Origin: Pseudomonas tructae
GTDB taxonomy: Bacteria; Pseudomonadota; Gammaproteobacteria; Pseudomonadales; Pseudomonadaceae
Assembly: GCF_004214895.1 (NCBI RefSeq)
Contig: NZ_CP035952.1
Span: 3,048,501 to 3,112,500 of the forward strand
Direction: 5' to 3'
DNA length: 64,000 nt
Under the pieces are notes generated by a model. The model did no database searches. It saw nothing but the letters and a program-made list of their open reading frames with translations, and was not told where the DNA came from. Positions within the stretch are counted from its first letter, which is position 1. Every line of letters begins with the position of its first letter. The translations under genes were made by a program, and so were the position numbers. Of this stretch, positions 1 through 10,448 are shown one piece after another.

Positions 1-3000
1 AAGCCTTGCCGGGCAGCCTGGTGCGGCGCTTCCACGCTCAATTGCCAACGGTCGAGCTGCACAACCTCTACGGTCCAACCGAAGCTGCGGTGGACGTCAG
101 TGCCTGGCAGTGCAGCAGCGCACCGGACAATACGCCAATTGGCAAGCCGATTGCCAACACCACCTTGTACGTACTCGATGATCAACTGCAGCCGGTACCC
201 CAGGGTGTGGCTGGCGAGCTGTATATCGGTGGCGTGCAGGTTGCCCGTGGATACTTGAACCGCGACGAACTCACCGCCGAGCGCTTTATCGATGACCCGT
301 TCAGTTCACGTCCTGGCGCGCGGTTGTACCGCACCGGCGACCTGGCCCGGCACTTGGCCGACGGCAACCTTGAGTATCTGGGCCGCAACGATGATCAGGT
401 GAAAATCCGTGGCTTGCGTATCGAACTGGGCGAAATCCAGGCCGGCCTGACCCGTTTGCCGGGCATCAAGGAAGCTGTGGTGATCGCCCGTGAACAACGC
501 TTGATTGCCTACTACACCGGTGAACATCAGCCTGTGGAAACCTTGCGTGCCGCACTGCTCGTACACCTGCCAGAGTTCATGGTGCCCGCGCTGTTCATGC
601 ACCTGGACGCATTACCGCTCAGCCCCAATGGCAAGCTCGATCGCAAGGCACTGCCGCAGGTCGAGGTCGAAAACCGCGCGTTCGAGGCCCCCGAGGGCGA
701 GACCGAAACCCTGCTGGCCGGCCTTTGGACCGAACTGCTGGGGGTGGAGCGGGTAGGACGCCACGACAACTTCTTCGAACTGGGCGGCCATTCGCTGCTG
801 GCGGTCAGCCTGACCTCACGCCTGCGCCAGCTCGGCCTGCAGGCCGATATCCGCGTACTGTTCGGCCAACCGACCCTCGCGGCCCTGGCGGCAGCGGTGG
901 GGCGCGAGTCCGGGGTACAGGTCCCGGACAATCGCATCCCGGCGCACTGCAGCCGCATCAGCCCGGACATGCTGCCATTGGCCGAGCTGTCGCAGCAGGC
1001 CCTCGATGGCCTGGTGGCACAGATCCCTGGTGGCGCGGCCAATGTCCAGGACATCTACGCCCTGGCGCCGTTGCAGCAGGGCATTCTTTACCACCACCTG
1101 GCCCGCGAGGGCGCGGACCCCTATGTGCTGCAGGCGCGCTTCGCCTTTGCCGGACAAGCCGAGCTGGATGCCTTTGCTGCGGCCCTGGACAAGGTCATCG
1201 AACGCCACGACATACTGCGCACCAGCTTCCATTGGCAAGGGCTGGAGGAAGCCGTGCAAGTGGTCCAGTGCAGCGTCCCCTCTGTAGGAGTGGCCTTGCG
1301 CCGCGATGAATCCTCAGCGGTTCTTGATCTGAACCAGGCTCCACTGATCCGCCTACTGCAAACCCAGGCCAACGGCCGCCATGAAGCGACGTTGCTGCTG
1401 CACCACATCATCCTTGACCACGCCGCCGTCGAGCAGTTGGTGGCGCACATCAGTACGGTGCTGCAAGGTCAGGCATTGCCCGACGACAGCGTGCCTTACC
1501 GCAACTACGTGGCCCAGGCCCGTCTGGGTGCCAATACCCAGGCTGATGAAGCCTTGTTCCGCGAACTGCTGGGCGATATTGACGAGCCTACCGAAGTGTT
1601 CGGTCTGCGCGACGCCCAGGGCGACGGCACGGCGGTGCTCGACAGCCGCCTGGCCCTGGCGCCGAGCCTGGCCAGCCGCTTGCGCGCCCAGGCCCGCCAG
1701 TTGGGTGTCAGCCTCGCCAGCCTGGTGCACCAGGCCTGGGGCCAGGTGCTGGGGCAATTGTCCGGGCGCGAGGACGTGGTATTCGGCACGGTGCTGCTCG
1801 GCCGCCTGCAGGGTGGCGAAGGGGCTGAACGCGCCTTGGGCATGTTCATCAACACCTTGCCGTTGCGGGTCAGCGTCGGCGCTGGCGCAGTGGCTGAGGG
1901 CGTGCGCCTGACCCATCAGCGTCTGGCCCGCTTGCTGGCCCATGAACAGGCGTCCCTGGCCCTGGCCCAGCGCTGCAGCGGTGTAGCCGCTTCGCAACCG
2001 CTGTTCACCAGCCTGCTCAACTATCGCCACAGCGCACCGGCCAAGGCGCCACTGCACAAGGCCTGGCAAGGCATCGAACAACTGAGCGCGCACGAGCGCA
2101 GCCACTATCCTCTGGTGGTCAACGTCGACGACCTGGATGAGGGCCTGGTCCTCACGGTCCAGGCCGTGGCACAGGTAGACGGCGAACAGGTCTGTCAGTT
2201 GTTGGGCTGCGCACTCGACAACCTGGCACAGGCCCTTGAACAGGCCCCCGGCACCGCCCTGCACGGCATCAGTTGCCTGCCGCCGGACGAACGCGAACGG
2301 GTGTTGCAGGGCTTCAACGCCACCCAGCGCGACTACCCGCGCGAACATGCCCTGCACACACTGTTCGAGGCATACGCGGCGCTCAGCCCCGATGCCACGG
2401 CAGTGGTTCACGGACAGTTGCAGTGGAGTTACCAGCAGTTGGAGCAGCGCGCCAACCGCCTGGCTCATCATCTGCTGGCGCTGGGTGTGTGCCCCGGTGA
2501 TCGCATAGCGTTGCTGTTGCCGCGCGGCATGGACCTGCTGGCCGCGCAACTGGCTGCAAGCAAATGTGCAGCGGTGTATGTGCCGCTGGATGTCAACGCG
2601 CCGGTCGAACGCCAAGCGTTCATGCTCCAGGACAGCCAGGCGCGGGTGTTGTTGACCCACAGCAGCGAGCCGCAGGTTGGCGTAACGCAACGGATCGAAC
2701 TCGACGGCCTTGCGCTCGACGGCTATCCGCACATCTCGCCGGGCCTGAGGGTAGACGCCGCAAGAGCGGCCTACATCATGTACACCTCCGGCTCCACCGG
2801 CACGCCCAAAGGCGTGCAAGTGCCGCACCGGGCCATCGTGCGCCTGGTGATCAACAACGGCTTCGCCGATTTCAACAGCCAGGACCGGATAGCTTTCGCC
2901 TCCAACCCGGCCTTCGACGCCAGCACCCTGGAAGTCTGGGCAGCGCTGCTCAACGGCGGCACCCTGGTGGTGATCGATCAGGACCAGGTGCTGTCGCGCC

Positions 3001-6000
3001 AGGACCTGGGCGCTGCCCTGCTTGAACACAAGGTCACTGTGCTGTGGCTGACCGCCGGTCTGTTCCATCAGTTCGCCGACGCCCTGTTGCCGGCACTGCG
3101 CAACCTTCGCTACCTGCTGGTCGGCGGCGATGTCCTGGACCCTGCGGTGATCGAGCGTGTGCTGCGCAGCGGCGCCCCGGCGCATCTGCTCAATGGCTAC
3201 GGCCCGACTGAAGCCACCACCTTCAGCACCACCCACGAAATCACCACCGTGGGTGCAGGCAGCATCCCCATCGGCAAGCCGATCGGCAACAGCCGCTGTT
3301 ATGTCCTCGACGCCCGTCAGCAAGCGCTTCCGGTAGGCGCCGTGGGCGAGTTGTACATTGGCGGCGAGGGGGTTGCCCTGGGTTATCTGGGCCAGCCGCA
3401 ACTGAGCGCCGAGCGCTTCCTTGATGACCCTTTCAGTGCCGAGCCCGGTGCGCGCATGTACCGCAGCGGCGATCGGGTGTGCTGGCAGGCGGACGGCACC
3501 TTGCTCTATTTGGGCCGTAGCGATCAGCAGATCAAGCTGCGCGGCTTCCGTATCGAACTGGGCGAGATCGAAGCCCGCCTTGGCGCCTGTGACGGGGTAG
3601 ATGAAGTGGCCGTGGTGCTGCGCGAGGACACGCCGGGCGACAAGCGCCTGGTGGCCTACTACAGCGCCGTTGGCGGCACGCTGGCCATTAACCAACTGCA
3701 TGCCCAGCTGCAAGGGCAGTTGCCGGACTACATGCTGCCGGCGGCCTATGTGCACCTGGCCGCGCTGCCGCTCACCGCCAATGGCAAGCTGGACCGCCAG
3801 GCGCTGCCGCAGCCAGACAGGGACGCCGTGCTCAGCCGGGCGTTCGAGGCGCCCCAGGGCGAGGTGGAAACCGCGCTGGCGGCGATCTGGACAGAGCTGC
3901 TCAAGGTCGAGCGCATCGGTCGGCATGATCATTTCTTCGAGCTGGGCGGACACTCGCTGCTGGCGGTGACTTTGATCGAGCGCATGCGCAAGGCTGGCTT
4001 GAGCGCCGACGTACGGGTGCTGTTCGACCAGCCGAGCCTGGCGGCGCTGGCGGCGGCAGTCGGTAGCGGCCGTGAAGTGCAGGTGCCCGCCAACCGCGTA
4101 CCGGTCGATGCCCGGCACATCACCCCGGCCATGCTCAGCCTGATCGAGCTGGACCAGGCCAGTATCGAGCGCATCGTCGCCACGGTGCCGGGCGGTGCGG
4201 CCAACGTGCAGGAGATTTACCCGCTGGCACCGCTGCAGCAAGGCATCCTTTATCACCACCTGAGTGCCGAGCAGGGCGACCCTTACCTGCTGCAGTCACG
4301 CCTGGCATTCGACAGCCTGGCGCGCCTGCACACCTGGGCCGGGGCCTTGCAGCAGGTTATCGACCGCCATGACATTTTGCGCACGGCGGTACTCAGCGAA
4401 GGCCTGGTGCAGCCGGTGCAGGTGGTCTGGCGCACGGCGCGCATGGCGGTTACGGCCGTCGCCGGTCTCAGTGGTGCTTCGATCATCGATGCCCTGCAGG
4501 CGCGCTTCGATGCCCGCCACCAGCGCCTGGACCTGTCGCGTGCGCCGCTGATGCGCCTGGTGTACGCCGAAGATCCGGCCAACCAGCGTGTGGTGGCGAT
4601 CCTGCAGTTCCACCACCTGGCCCTCGACCATACCGCCATGGCTGTGATCGCTGGCGAAATGCAGGCGCTGCTGGCAGGCAATGCCCAGCGACTGGCGCCA
4701 CCGGTGCCATACCGCACCTATGTGGCCCAGGCCCGGTTGGCTGCGGACGATGCGAGCCATGAAGCGTTTTTCCGCGACATGCTCGGCGACCTTGACGAGC
4801 CGACGCTGCCATTGGGCCTGGCCGATGTACAGGGCGATGGTCGCGCCATCGAAGAAGCCCGCCTGAGCCTCGATGCGGCCGTTGCCCGGCGCCTGCGCGA
4901 GCAGGCCCGGCAACGCGGGGTCAGCGCCGCAACCCTGGCCCACCTGGCCTGGGCGCGGGTGCTGGGGGTGCTGGCCAATCGCAGCGACGTGGTCTTCGGC
5001 ACGGTGCTGATGGGCCGCCTGCAGGGCGGTGAAGGCGCCGACCGGGCGCTGGGTGTGTTCATCAACACCTTGCCTCTGCGCATCGACCTCAGCGCCCCGG
5101 TGGCGCAAGCCGTGGCACATACTCATCAGCGGCTGTCGGCGCTGCTGGGCCATGAACATGCCTCGTTGGCCCTGGCCCAGCGTTGCAGTGGCGTGGCGGC
5201 GGCATTGCCGTTGTTCAGTGCGCTGTTCAATTACCGCCACAGCGCGCTCGGTGCACCTGCGCAGGATGACGCCAGTGTGCAGGGCGTGCGCCTGTTGGGC
5301 GGCGAAGAGCGCAGCAACTATCCGCTGACCTTGAGCGTCGATGACCAGGGTGAAGGTTTTGCCCTGAGTGTACTGGCGCAAGAAGGCATCGGTGCCGAGC
5401 GGGTCGCGCAGTGGATGAGCGAGGCCCTGGCGCAGTTGGCCCTGGCCCTGGAGCAGGCACCGCAGACAACGGTGGATGCGTTGCCGATTGTCGATGAATT
5501 GGCCCGCCAGCACGTGCTCGATGGCTTCAATGCTACGCGTCAGGCCTACCCCCGTGGGCAGACGCTGCAGGCAAGGGTCGAGGCCCAGGCGCAGTTCGCT
5601 CCGCAAGCGCTGGCCGTGACCCAGGATGGTCAGGCCCTGAGCTATGGCGAACTGAACCGCCGCGCCAACCAACTGGCCCATCACCTGATCGGCCGTGGCG
5701 TGCGCCTCGGCGACCGGGTTGCACTGTGCCTGCCGCGCACTCTGGAACGCCTGGTCAGCCTGCTGGCCGTGCTCAAAACCGGCGCCGCCTATGTACCGGT
5801 GGACCCGGCATACCCGGCCGAGCGCATTGCCTACCTGCTGGCCGACAGCTTACCCGCGCTGGTGGTGGCTCAGGCGAGTACGTTGGCCTTGCTCGGCGAT
5901 ACCCCGCAAGTCGATCTGGACCGCGACGCCTGGCAGGACGAAGCCGATCACAACCCGCAGGTTGCCGGGCTGGACGCCCAACAGTTGGCCTATGTGATCT

Positions 6001-9000
6001 ACACATCAGGTTCTACCGGCCAGCCCAAGGGGGTGATGGTCGAACACCAGACCCTGGCCAACCTGGTGCACTGGCATTGCCAGGCGTTTACCGTGGGGGC
6101 TGGCACGCAGACCTCCAGTGTTGCCGGCTTTGGTTTCGACGCCATGGCCTGGGAAGTCTGGCCAGCCCTGTGCGCCGGAGCCACGCTGCACCTGCCGCCT
6201 GCGCACATCGGCAACGAGCTGGTTGATGAGCTGCTCGACTGGTGGCTGGCGCAACCGCTGGCAGTCAGCTTCCTGCCCACCCCGGTGGCTGAACAGGCCC
6301 TGCGCCGCGAACGCCAGCATCCGACCCTGCGCACGCTACTGATCGGCGGCGATCGCCTGCGTCAGTTCGAGCGCGACCCGGGCTTTGCCGTGATCAACAA
6401 CTACGGCCCTACCGAAACCACCGTGGTCGCCACCTCCGGGCAGTTGCTGCCGGGCGCTGCGCTGCATATCGGTCGCCCCATCGCCAATACCCGAGTGTAT
6501 GTGCTCGACGAGCGCCGCCAGCCGCTGCCGATCGGTGCGGTGGGCGAGTTGTACATCGGTGGCGCGGGTGTCGCCCGTGGCTACTTCAACCGTCCTGAAC
6601 TGACTACCGAGCGTTTCCTGGCTGATCCGTTCAGCCGCGAGCCGGGCGCACGGATGTACCGCAGTGGCGACCTGGTACGCTGGAATGCCGATGGCACGCT
6701 GGAGTACCTGGGCCGTAACGATGACCAGGTGAAGATCCGCGGCGTGCGGGTCGAGTTGGGCGAGATCGAGGCGGTGCTTGCGGCGCAGCCGGGTGTAGCC
6801 GATGGGGTGGTACTGGTGCGTGGCGAGCGTTTGTTGGCCTGGTTCACTGCAACCGCCGAGGTCGACCTTGAGCAACTGCGCCAGGCCCTTCGCGGCACAT
6901 TGCCGGCGCACCTGGTGCCGCAAGCGTTGATGCGCCTGGAACAGCTACCCTTGACCAGCCACGGCAAGCTGGACCGCCGCGCGTTGCCCGATCCCGATCC
7001 GGCTGATCTGTTCACACAAGGCTATGAAGCGCCGCAAAACGCCACTGAAGCGGCGATGGCGGTCGTGTGGGCCGAGGTCCTGGGCGTCGAGCGGGTAGGG
7101 CGTCACGACAACTTCTTTGAGCTGGGCGGCCATTCGCTGCTGGCGGTGACCCTGATCGAGCGCCTGCGCCAGCAAGGCCTGCAGTCCGACGTGCGCGTGC
7201 TGCTGAGCCAACCGACGGTGGCCGCACTGGCCGCAGCGCTGGGCACCGGCCGGCAAGTAGCGGTGCCGGATAACCTTATCGCGCACGGCTGCAGCCACAT
7301 CACTGCGGACATGCTGCCCCTGATTGCCCTGGAGCAGGCCGCGATCGAGCGCATCGTCGCCACAGTGCCGGGCGGTGCAGCCAACGTGCAGGACATCTAC
7401 CCCCTGGCACCGCTGCAGGAAGGTATCCTGTTCCACCACCTGAGCGCCGCCGGGGCGGATCCGTACCTGCTGCATTGGCGCATCGCCTTTGACAGCCCGG
7501 CACGTCTGCAAGCCTTCGCCAGCGCCCTGGACCAGGTCATCGCCCGCCACGACATCCTGCGCACCGCAGTGCTCTGGGACGGCCTGCCACAACCGGTCCA
7601 AGTGGTATGGCGCACCGTCCCCTCTGTGCTGGGAGATAGCTTGGTGGGAGCGGGCTTGCCCCGCGATAGCGTCCCCCCGGCTATGGACCTGAGCGCCGCC
7701 CCCCTGATCCGCCTGCACTACACCCAGTCCGTCGATACCCCACGTATCGAAGCCACCCTGCAGTTCCACCACATCGCCCTTGACCACACCGCGATGAAAG
7801 TCGTGCTCGAAGAAATCAGCGAGCACCTGCGTGGCCAGGCGCCGCAACATCCGCCGGTGCCGTACCGCAACTATGTGGCCCAGGCGCGCCTGGCCATCAG
7901 TGAGGCCGAGCACGAGGCGTTCTTCCGCGCCCAACTGGCGGAGATCGACGAACCAACCCTGCCGTTCGGCCTCAGCGATATCCAGGGCGATGGCAGTACC
8001 TTCGATCAGGCCTCGCTGGCACTGGATAGCGGGCTGTATCACCGCCTGCGGCGCCAGGCCCAGCAGTTGGGCGTGAGTGCCGCCAGCCTGGTGCACCTGG
8101 CCTGGGCGCGGCTGGTGTCTGCCACCAGCGGCCAGAGCCGCGTGGTGTTCGGCACCGTGCTGCTCGGCCGCTTGCAAGGCGGCGCCGGGGCGGACCGGGG
8201 CCTGGGCATGTTCATCAACACCTTGCCGCTGTGCCTGGACCTCGAGGGGATGAGTGTCGTGCAAGGGGTACGGGCGACCCACCAGCGCCTCAATGAGCTG
8301 CTTGCCCATGAACATGCGTCGCTGTCCCTGGCCCAGCGTTGCAGTGGCGTGGCCGCACCGGCGCCTTTGTTCAGTGCCATGCTCAACTACCGGCACGGTA
8401 TCAGCGCACAACAGGCGCAACATCAGGCGCTCGAAGGGATCGAGTCGTTGCCCGGTGGCGGGCACGGCAACTACCCGTTCAGCGTCAACGTCGACGATTT
8501 TTCTGACGGTATGCGCCTGTCGGTCCAGGTGACCGCCTGGGTCGGCGCACAGCGGGTCTGCGGGCAACTGGCGAGGTTGCTGCAAAGCCTGGTGCAAGCC
8601 CTGGAACAGGAACCTGGACGGCAGCTCTCGCAGTTGCCGGTACTGGCAGCTGAAGAGCGGCGCCGGATGCTGCTGGATTTCAACGACACTGACGTAGGCC
8701 ACGACCTCAGCCAGACCTTGCATGGTTTGATCGAAGCCCAGGCCGAACGCACGCCGGATGCTGTGGCAGTGTGTGGCGAAGAGGGCGAGCTGAGCTATCG
8801 CCAGCTCAACCAGCAGGCCAACCGCCTGGCCCATCACTTGATTGGCTTGGGGGTAAAACCGGACGACCGTGTGGCAATCTGCGTCGAACGCGGGCTGTCG
8901 ATGGTGGTGGGGTTGTTGGCCATTCTCAAGGCCGGTGGCGCCTATGTGCCGCTCGACCCGAGTTACCCGCCCGAGCGTATCGCCCATATGCTGGCTGACA

Positions 9001-10448
9001 GTGCCCCGTTGGCGGTGCTGGTCCATACCGCCAGCCGTGAGCTGTTGCAAGCGTGGCCAGGGCAGATAATCGACCTCGATCAGCCCGTCTGGGAGCAGCA
9101 GCCCAGCAGCACACCACTGGTCCAGGCGCTGAGCGCCCAAAACCTTGCGTACGTGATCTACACCTCAGGCTCCACCGGCCTGCCCAAAGGCGTGATGGTC
9201 GAGCACCGCAATGTGGTCAACCTGGTGAGCTGGAGCGCGCGACTGTTCCCGGCGTCGCCAGGGGCTGCGGTGCTGCACAAGACCCCGAGCAGTTTCGATG
9301 CCTCGGTCTGGGAGCTGTTCTGGCCGCTGTGCAGCGGTGTGCGCCTGGTCCTGGCGCGGGCCCAGGACGCGCACGATCCGCAGTATCTGGTGCAGTTGAT
9401 CGAAGCGCGTCGGGTCAGCGTCGTGCAGTTCGTTCCGGCCTTGTTGCAGCAGTTCCTCGAATCACCACAGAGTGAGCGCTGCACCGGCCTGGGCGATATC
9501 GTCTGTGGCGGTGGCGAGCTGACTGCGGCATTGGCCGCCCAGGTGCGGCAACGCCTGCCCAGGGTGCGCCTGCACAACGTCTACGGTCCCACCGAAGCCA
9601 CGGTCGATTGCAGCGTGTGGACCCTGGCACCCGGCGAGCCGTTGCCGCCGGGCTCCCCACCCATCGGTAAGCCGATCGACAACACCTGCCTGTACGTGCT
9701 GGACGATCAGTTGCAGCCGGTGCCCCAGGGCGTGACTGGCGAGCTGTACGTCGGTGGCGTACAGGTGACCCGTGGCTACCTGAACCGCGATGAACTCACC
9801 GCCGAGCGCTTCATCGACGATCCGTTCGGCACCCGGCCCGGCGCGCGGCTGTACCGCACCGGCGACCTGGCCCGCCACCTGGCCGACGGTAATCTGGAGT
9901 ACCTGGGCCGTAACGACGACCAGGTGAAAATCCGCGGCTTGCGCATCGAGCTGGGGGAAATCCAGGCCGGCCTGAGCCGTATTGCCGGCATCAAGGACGC
10001 CGTGGTGATCGCTCGCGAGCAGCAGCTGGTTGCCTATTACACCGGTGAACAACAGCCTGCCGAAACCTTGCGTATCGCACTGCTCGCGCACCTGCCGCCG
10101 TTCATGGTGCCTGCACTGTTCATGCACCTGGAGGCACTGCCGCTCAGCCCCAACGGCAAGCTCGACCGCAAGGCATTGCCGCAGGTCGAGTTCGCAAGCC
10201 GCACCTTTGAAGCTCCCGAGGGCGAAACCGAAACCCTGCTGGCCGGCCTCTGGGCCGAGCTGCTGGGAGTGGAGCGGGTAGGGCGCCACGACAATTTCTT
10301 CGAACTGGGCGGCCACTCGCTGTTGGCGGTGAGCCTGACCTCGCGCTTGCGTGACCACGGCCTGGAAGCCGATGTGCGCGCGCTGTTCGATTACCCCACC
10401 TTGGCCGGCTACGCAGCCATCACAGACAGAATGGAGATCGTCCTGTGA
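1..10448 (+). CDS. xtlB: Lipopeptide NRPS, 5'-truncated by window edge (XtlB-like)
   Basis: This is the 3' part of a multimodular nonribosomal peptide synthetase; the frame is open at the window edge, so the true start lies upstream. Visible order: end of an A domain (NLYGPTEAAVDV), T (GGHSLL near 785), then three C-A-T modules with C motifs HHIILDH (~1400), HHLALDH (~4612) and HHIALDH (~7770), A core motifs (YTSGSTG) near 2775, 5998 and 9157, and T domains near 3950, 7130 and 10310. All three C domains begin with the NVQ(D/E)IY-LAPLQ pattern of the Pseudomonas dual condensation/epimerization type. Codes read by alignment to GrsA: DALWLGGTF (Val), DAWFLGNVV (Leu), DAWQVGVVD (Gln/Glu); the partial A ends L-V-D at the code positions, as in Ser domains. 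The stop overlaps the next NRPS by 4 bp (GTGA). The xantholysin assignment is inference from the residue order. Confidence 0.9.
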   Translation, partial: ALPGSLVRRFHAQLPTVELHNLYGPTEAAVDVSAWQCSSAPDNTPIGKPIANTTLYVLDDQLQPVPQGVAGELYIGGVQVARGYLNRDELTAERFIDDPFSSRPGARLYRTGDLARHLADGNLEYLGRNDDQVKIRGLRIELGEIQAGLTRLPGIKEAVVIAREQRLIAYYTGEHQPVETLRAALLVHLPEFMVPALFMHLDALPLSPNGKLDRKALPQVEVENRAFEAPEGETETLLAGLWTELLGVERVGRHDNFFELGGHSLLAVSLTSRLRQLGLQADIRVLFGQPTLAALAAAVGRESGVQVPDNRIPAHCSRISPDMLPLAELSQQALDGLVAQIPGGAANVQDIYALAPLQQGILYHHLAREGADPYVLQARFAFAGQAELDAFAAALDKVIERHDILRTSFHWQGLEEAVQVVQCSVPSVGVALRRDESSAVLDLNQAPLIRLLQTQANGRHEATLLLHHIILDHAAVEQLVAHISTVLQGQALPDDSVPYRNYVAQARLGANTQADEALFRELLGDIDEPTEVFGLRDAQGDGTAVLDSRLALAPSLASRLRAQARQLGVSLASLVHQAWGQVLGQLSGREDVVFGTVLLGRLQGGEGAERALGMFINTLPLRVSVGAGAVAEGVRLTHQRLARLLAHEQASLALAQRCSGVAASQPLFTSLLNYRHSAPAKAPLHKAWQGIEQLSAHERSHYPLVVNVDDLDEGLVLTVQAVAQVDGEQVCQLLGCALDNLAQALEQAPGTALHGISCLPPDERERVLQGFNATQRDYPREHALHTLFEAYAALSPDATAVVHGQLQWSYQQLEQRANRLAHHLLALGVCPGDRIALLLPRGMDLLAAQLAASKCAAVYVPLDVNAPVERQAFMLQDSQARVLLTHSSEPQVGVTQRIELDGLALDGYPHISPGLRVDAARAAYIMYTSGSTGTPKGVQVPHRAIVRLVINNGFADFNSQDRIAFASNPAFDASTLEVWAALLNGGTLVVIDQDQVLSRQDLGAALLEHKVTVLWLTAGLFHQFADALLPALRNLRYLLVGGDVLDPAVIERVLRSGAPAHLLNGYGPTEATTFSTTHEITTVGAGSIPIGKPIGNSRCYVLDARQQALPVGAVGELYIGGEGVALGYLGQPQLSAERFLDDPFSAEPGARMYRSGDRVCWQADGTLLYLGRSDQQIKLRGFRIELGEIEARLGACDGVDEVAVVLREDTPGDKRLVAYYSAVGGTLAINQLHAQLQGQLPDYMLPAAYVHLAALPLTANGKLDRQALPQPDRDAVLSRAFEAPQGEVETALAAIWTELLKVERIGRHDHFFELGGHSLLAVTLIERMRKAGLSADVRVLFDQPSLAALAAAVGSGREVQVPANRVPVDARHITPAMLSLIELDQASIERIVATVPGGAANVQEIYPLAPLQQGILYHHLSAEQGDPYLLQSRLAFDSLARLHTWAGALQQVIDRHDILRTAVLSEGLVQPVQVVWRTARMAVTAVAGLSGASIIDALQARFDARHQRLDLSRAPLMRLVYAEDPANQRVVAILQFHHLALDHTAMAVIAGEMQALLAGNAQRLAPPVPYRTYVAQARLAADDASHEAFFRDMLGDLDEPTLPLGLADVQGDGRAIEEARLSLDAAVARRLREQARQRGVSAATLAHLAWARVLGVLANRSDVVFGTVLMGRLQGGEGADRALGVFINTLPLRIDLSAPVAQAVAHTHQRLSALLGHEHASLALAQRCSGVAAALPLFSALFNYRHSALGAPAQDDASVQGVRLLGGEERSNYPLTLSVDDQGEGFALSVLAQEGIGAERVAQWMSEALAQLALALEQAPQTTVDALPIVDELARQHVLDGFNATRQAYPRGQTLQARVEAQAQFAPQALAVTQDGQALSYGELNRRANQLAHHLIGRGVRLGDRVALCLPRTLERLVSLLAVLKTGAAYVPVDPAYPAERIAYLLADSLPALVVAQASTLALLGDTPQVDLDRDAWQDEADHNPQVAGLDAQQLAYVIYTSGSTGQPKGVMVEHQTLANLVHWHCQAFTVGAGTQTSSVAGFGFDAMAWEVWPALCAGATLHLPPAHIGNELVDELLDWWLAQPLAVSFLPTPVAEQALRRERQHPTLRTLLIGGDRLRQFERDPGFAVINNYGPTETTVVATSGQLLPGAALHIGRPIANTRVYVLDERRQPLPIGAVGELYIGGAGVARGYFNRPELTTERFLADPFSREPGARMYRSGDLVRWNADGTLEYLGRNDDQVKIRGVRVELGEIEAVLAAQPGVADGVVLVRGERLLAWFTATAEVDLEQLRQALRGTLPAHLVPQALMRLEQLPLTSHGKLDRRALPDPDPADLFTQGYEAPQNATEAAMAVVWAEVLGVERVGRHDNFFELGGHSLLAVTLIERLRQQGLQSDVRVLLSQPTVAALAAALGTGRQVAVPDNLIAHGCSHITADMLPLIALEQAAIERIVATVPGGAANVQDIYPLAPLQEGILFHHLSAAGADPYLLHWRIAFDSPARLQAFASALDQVIARHDILRTAVLWDGLPQPVQVVWRTVPSVLGDSLVGAGLPRDSVPPAMDLSAAPLIRLHYTQSVDTPRIEATLQFHHIALDHTAMKVVLEEISEHLRGQAPQHPPVPYRNYVAQARLAISEAEHEAFFRAQLAEIDEPTLPFGLSDIQGDGSTFDQASLALDSGLYHRLRRQAQQLGVSAASLVHLAWARLVSATSGQSRVVFGTVLLGRLQGGAGADRGLGMFINTLPLCLDLEGMSVVQGVRATHQRLNELLAHEHASLSLAQRCSGVAAPAPLFSAMLNYRHGISAQQAQHQALEGIESLPGGGHGNYPFSVNVDDFSDGMRLSVQVTAWVGAQRVCGQLARLLQSLVQALEQEPGRQLSQLPVLAAEERRRMLLDFNDTDVGHDLSQTLHGLIEAQAERTPDAVAVCGEEGELSYRQLNQQANRLAHHLIGLGVKPDDRVAICVERGLSMVVGLLAILKAGGAYVPLDPSYPPERIAHMLADSAPLAVLVHTASRELLQAWPGQIIDLDQPVWEQQPSSTPLVQALSAQNLAYVIYTSGSTGLPKGVMVEHRNVVNLVSWSARLFPASPGAAVLHKTPSSFDASVWELFWPLCSGVRLVLARAQDAHDPQYLVQLIEARRVSVVQFVPALLQQFLESPQSERCTGLGDIVCGGGELTAALAAQVRQRLPRVRLHNVYGPTEATVDCSVWTLAPGEPLPPGSPPIGKPIDNTCLYVLDDQLQPVPQGVTGELYVGGVQVTRGYLNRDELTAERFIDDPFGTRPGARLYRTGDLARHLADGNLEYLGRNDDQVKIRGLRIELGEIQAGLSRIAGIKDAVVIAREQQLVAYYTGEQQPAETLRIALLAHLPPFMVPALFMHLEALPLSPNGKLDRKALPQVEFASRTFEAPEGETETLLAGLWAELLGVERVGRHDNFFELGGHSLLAVSLTSRLRDHGLEADVRALFDYPTLAGYAAITDRMEIVL
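1281..1310 (+). repeat. REP-like palindromic sequence inside an NRPS condensation domain
   Basis: The stretch contains GGAGTGGCCTTGCGCCGCGA, which differs by one base from the intergenic REP copy at 48341-48370. It is translated in frame as part of the loop before the conserved LxxAPLxRL segment of the C domain. REP elements are normally extragenic in Pseudomonas. Confidence 0.75.
7641..7669 (+). repeat. Second REP-like sequence inside an NRPS condensation domain
   Basis: The stretch contains TGGGAGCGGGCTTGCCCCGC followed by GATAG, the familiar P. putida-group REP form. It lies in the same C-domain loop as the copy at 1281-1310, just after a shared GTCCCCTCTG, and lengthens this loop by about nine residues relative to the other copy. 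The reading frame is kept. Confidence 0.75.
8701..10337 (+). repeat. Gln-module duplication, copy 1 (A-T region)
   Basis: The final A-T region of the first NRPS matches 18315-19951 of the second NRPS at a constant offset of 9614 bp with no indel noticed and only scattered substitutions. The A-domain code is the same in both (DAWQVGVVD). This fits recent module duplication or gene conversion. Confidence 0.8.

Noticed and set aside
1353..4259. Long antisense frame (968 codons) on the minus strand of the NRPS
   Set aside because: It is a mirror of GC-rich modular coding with no domain, ribosome site or independent support. The same applies to the other long antisense frames across 1-24900.
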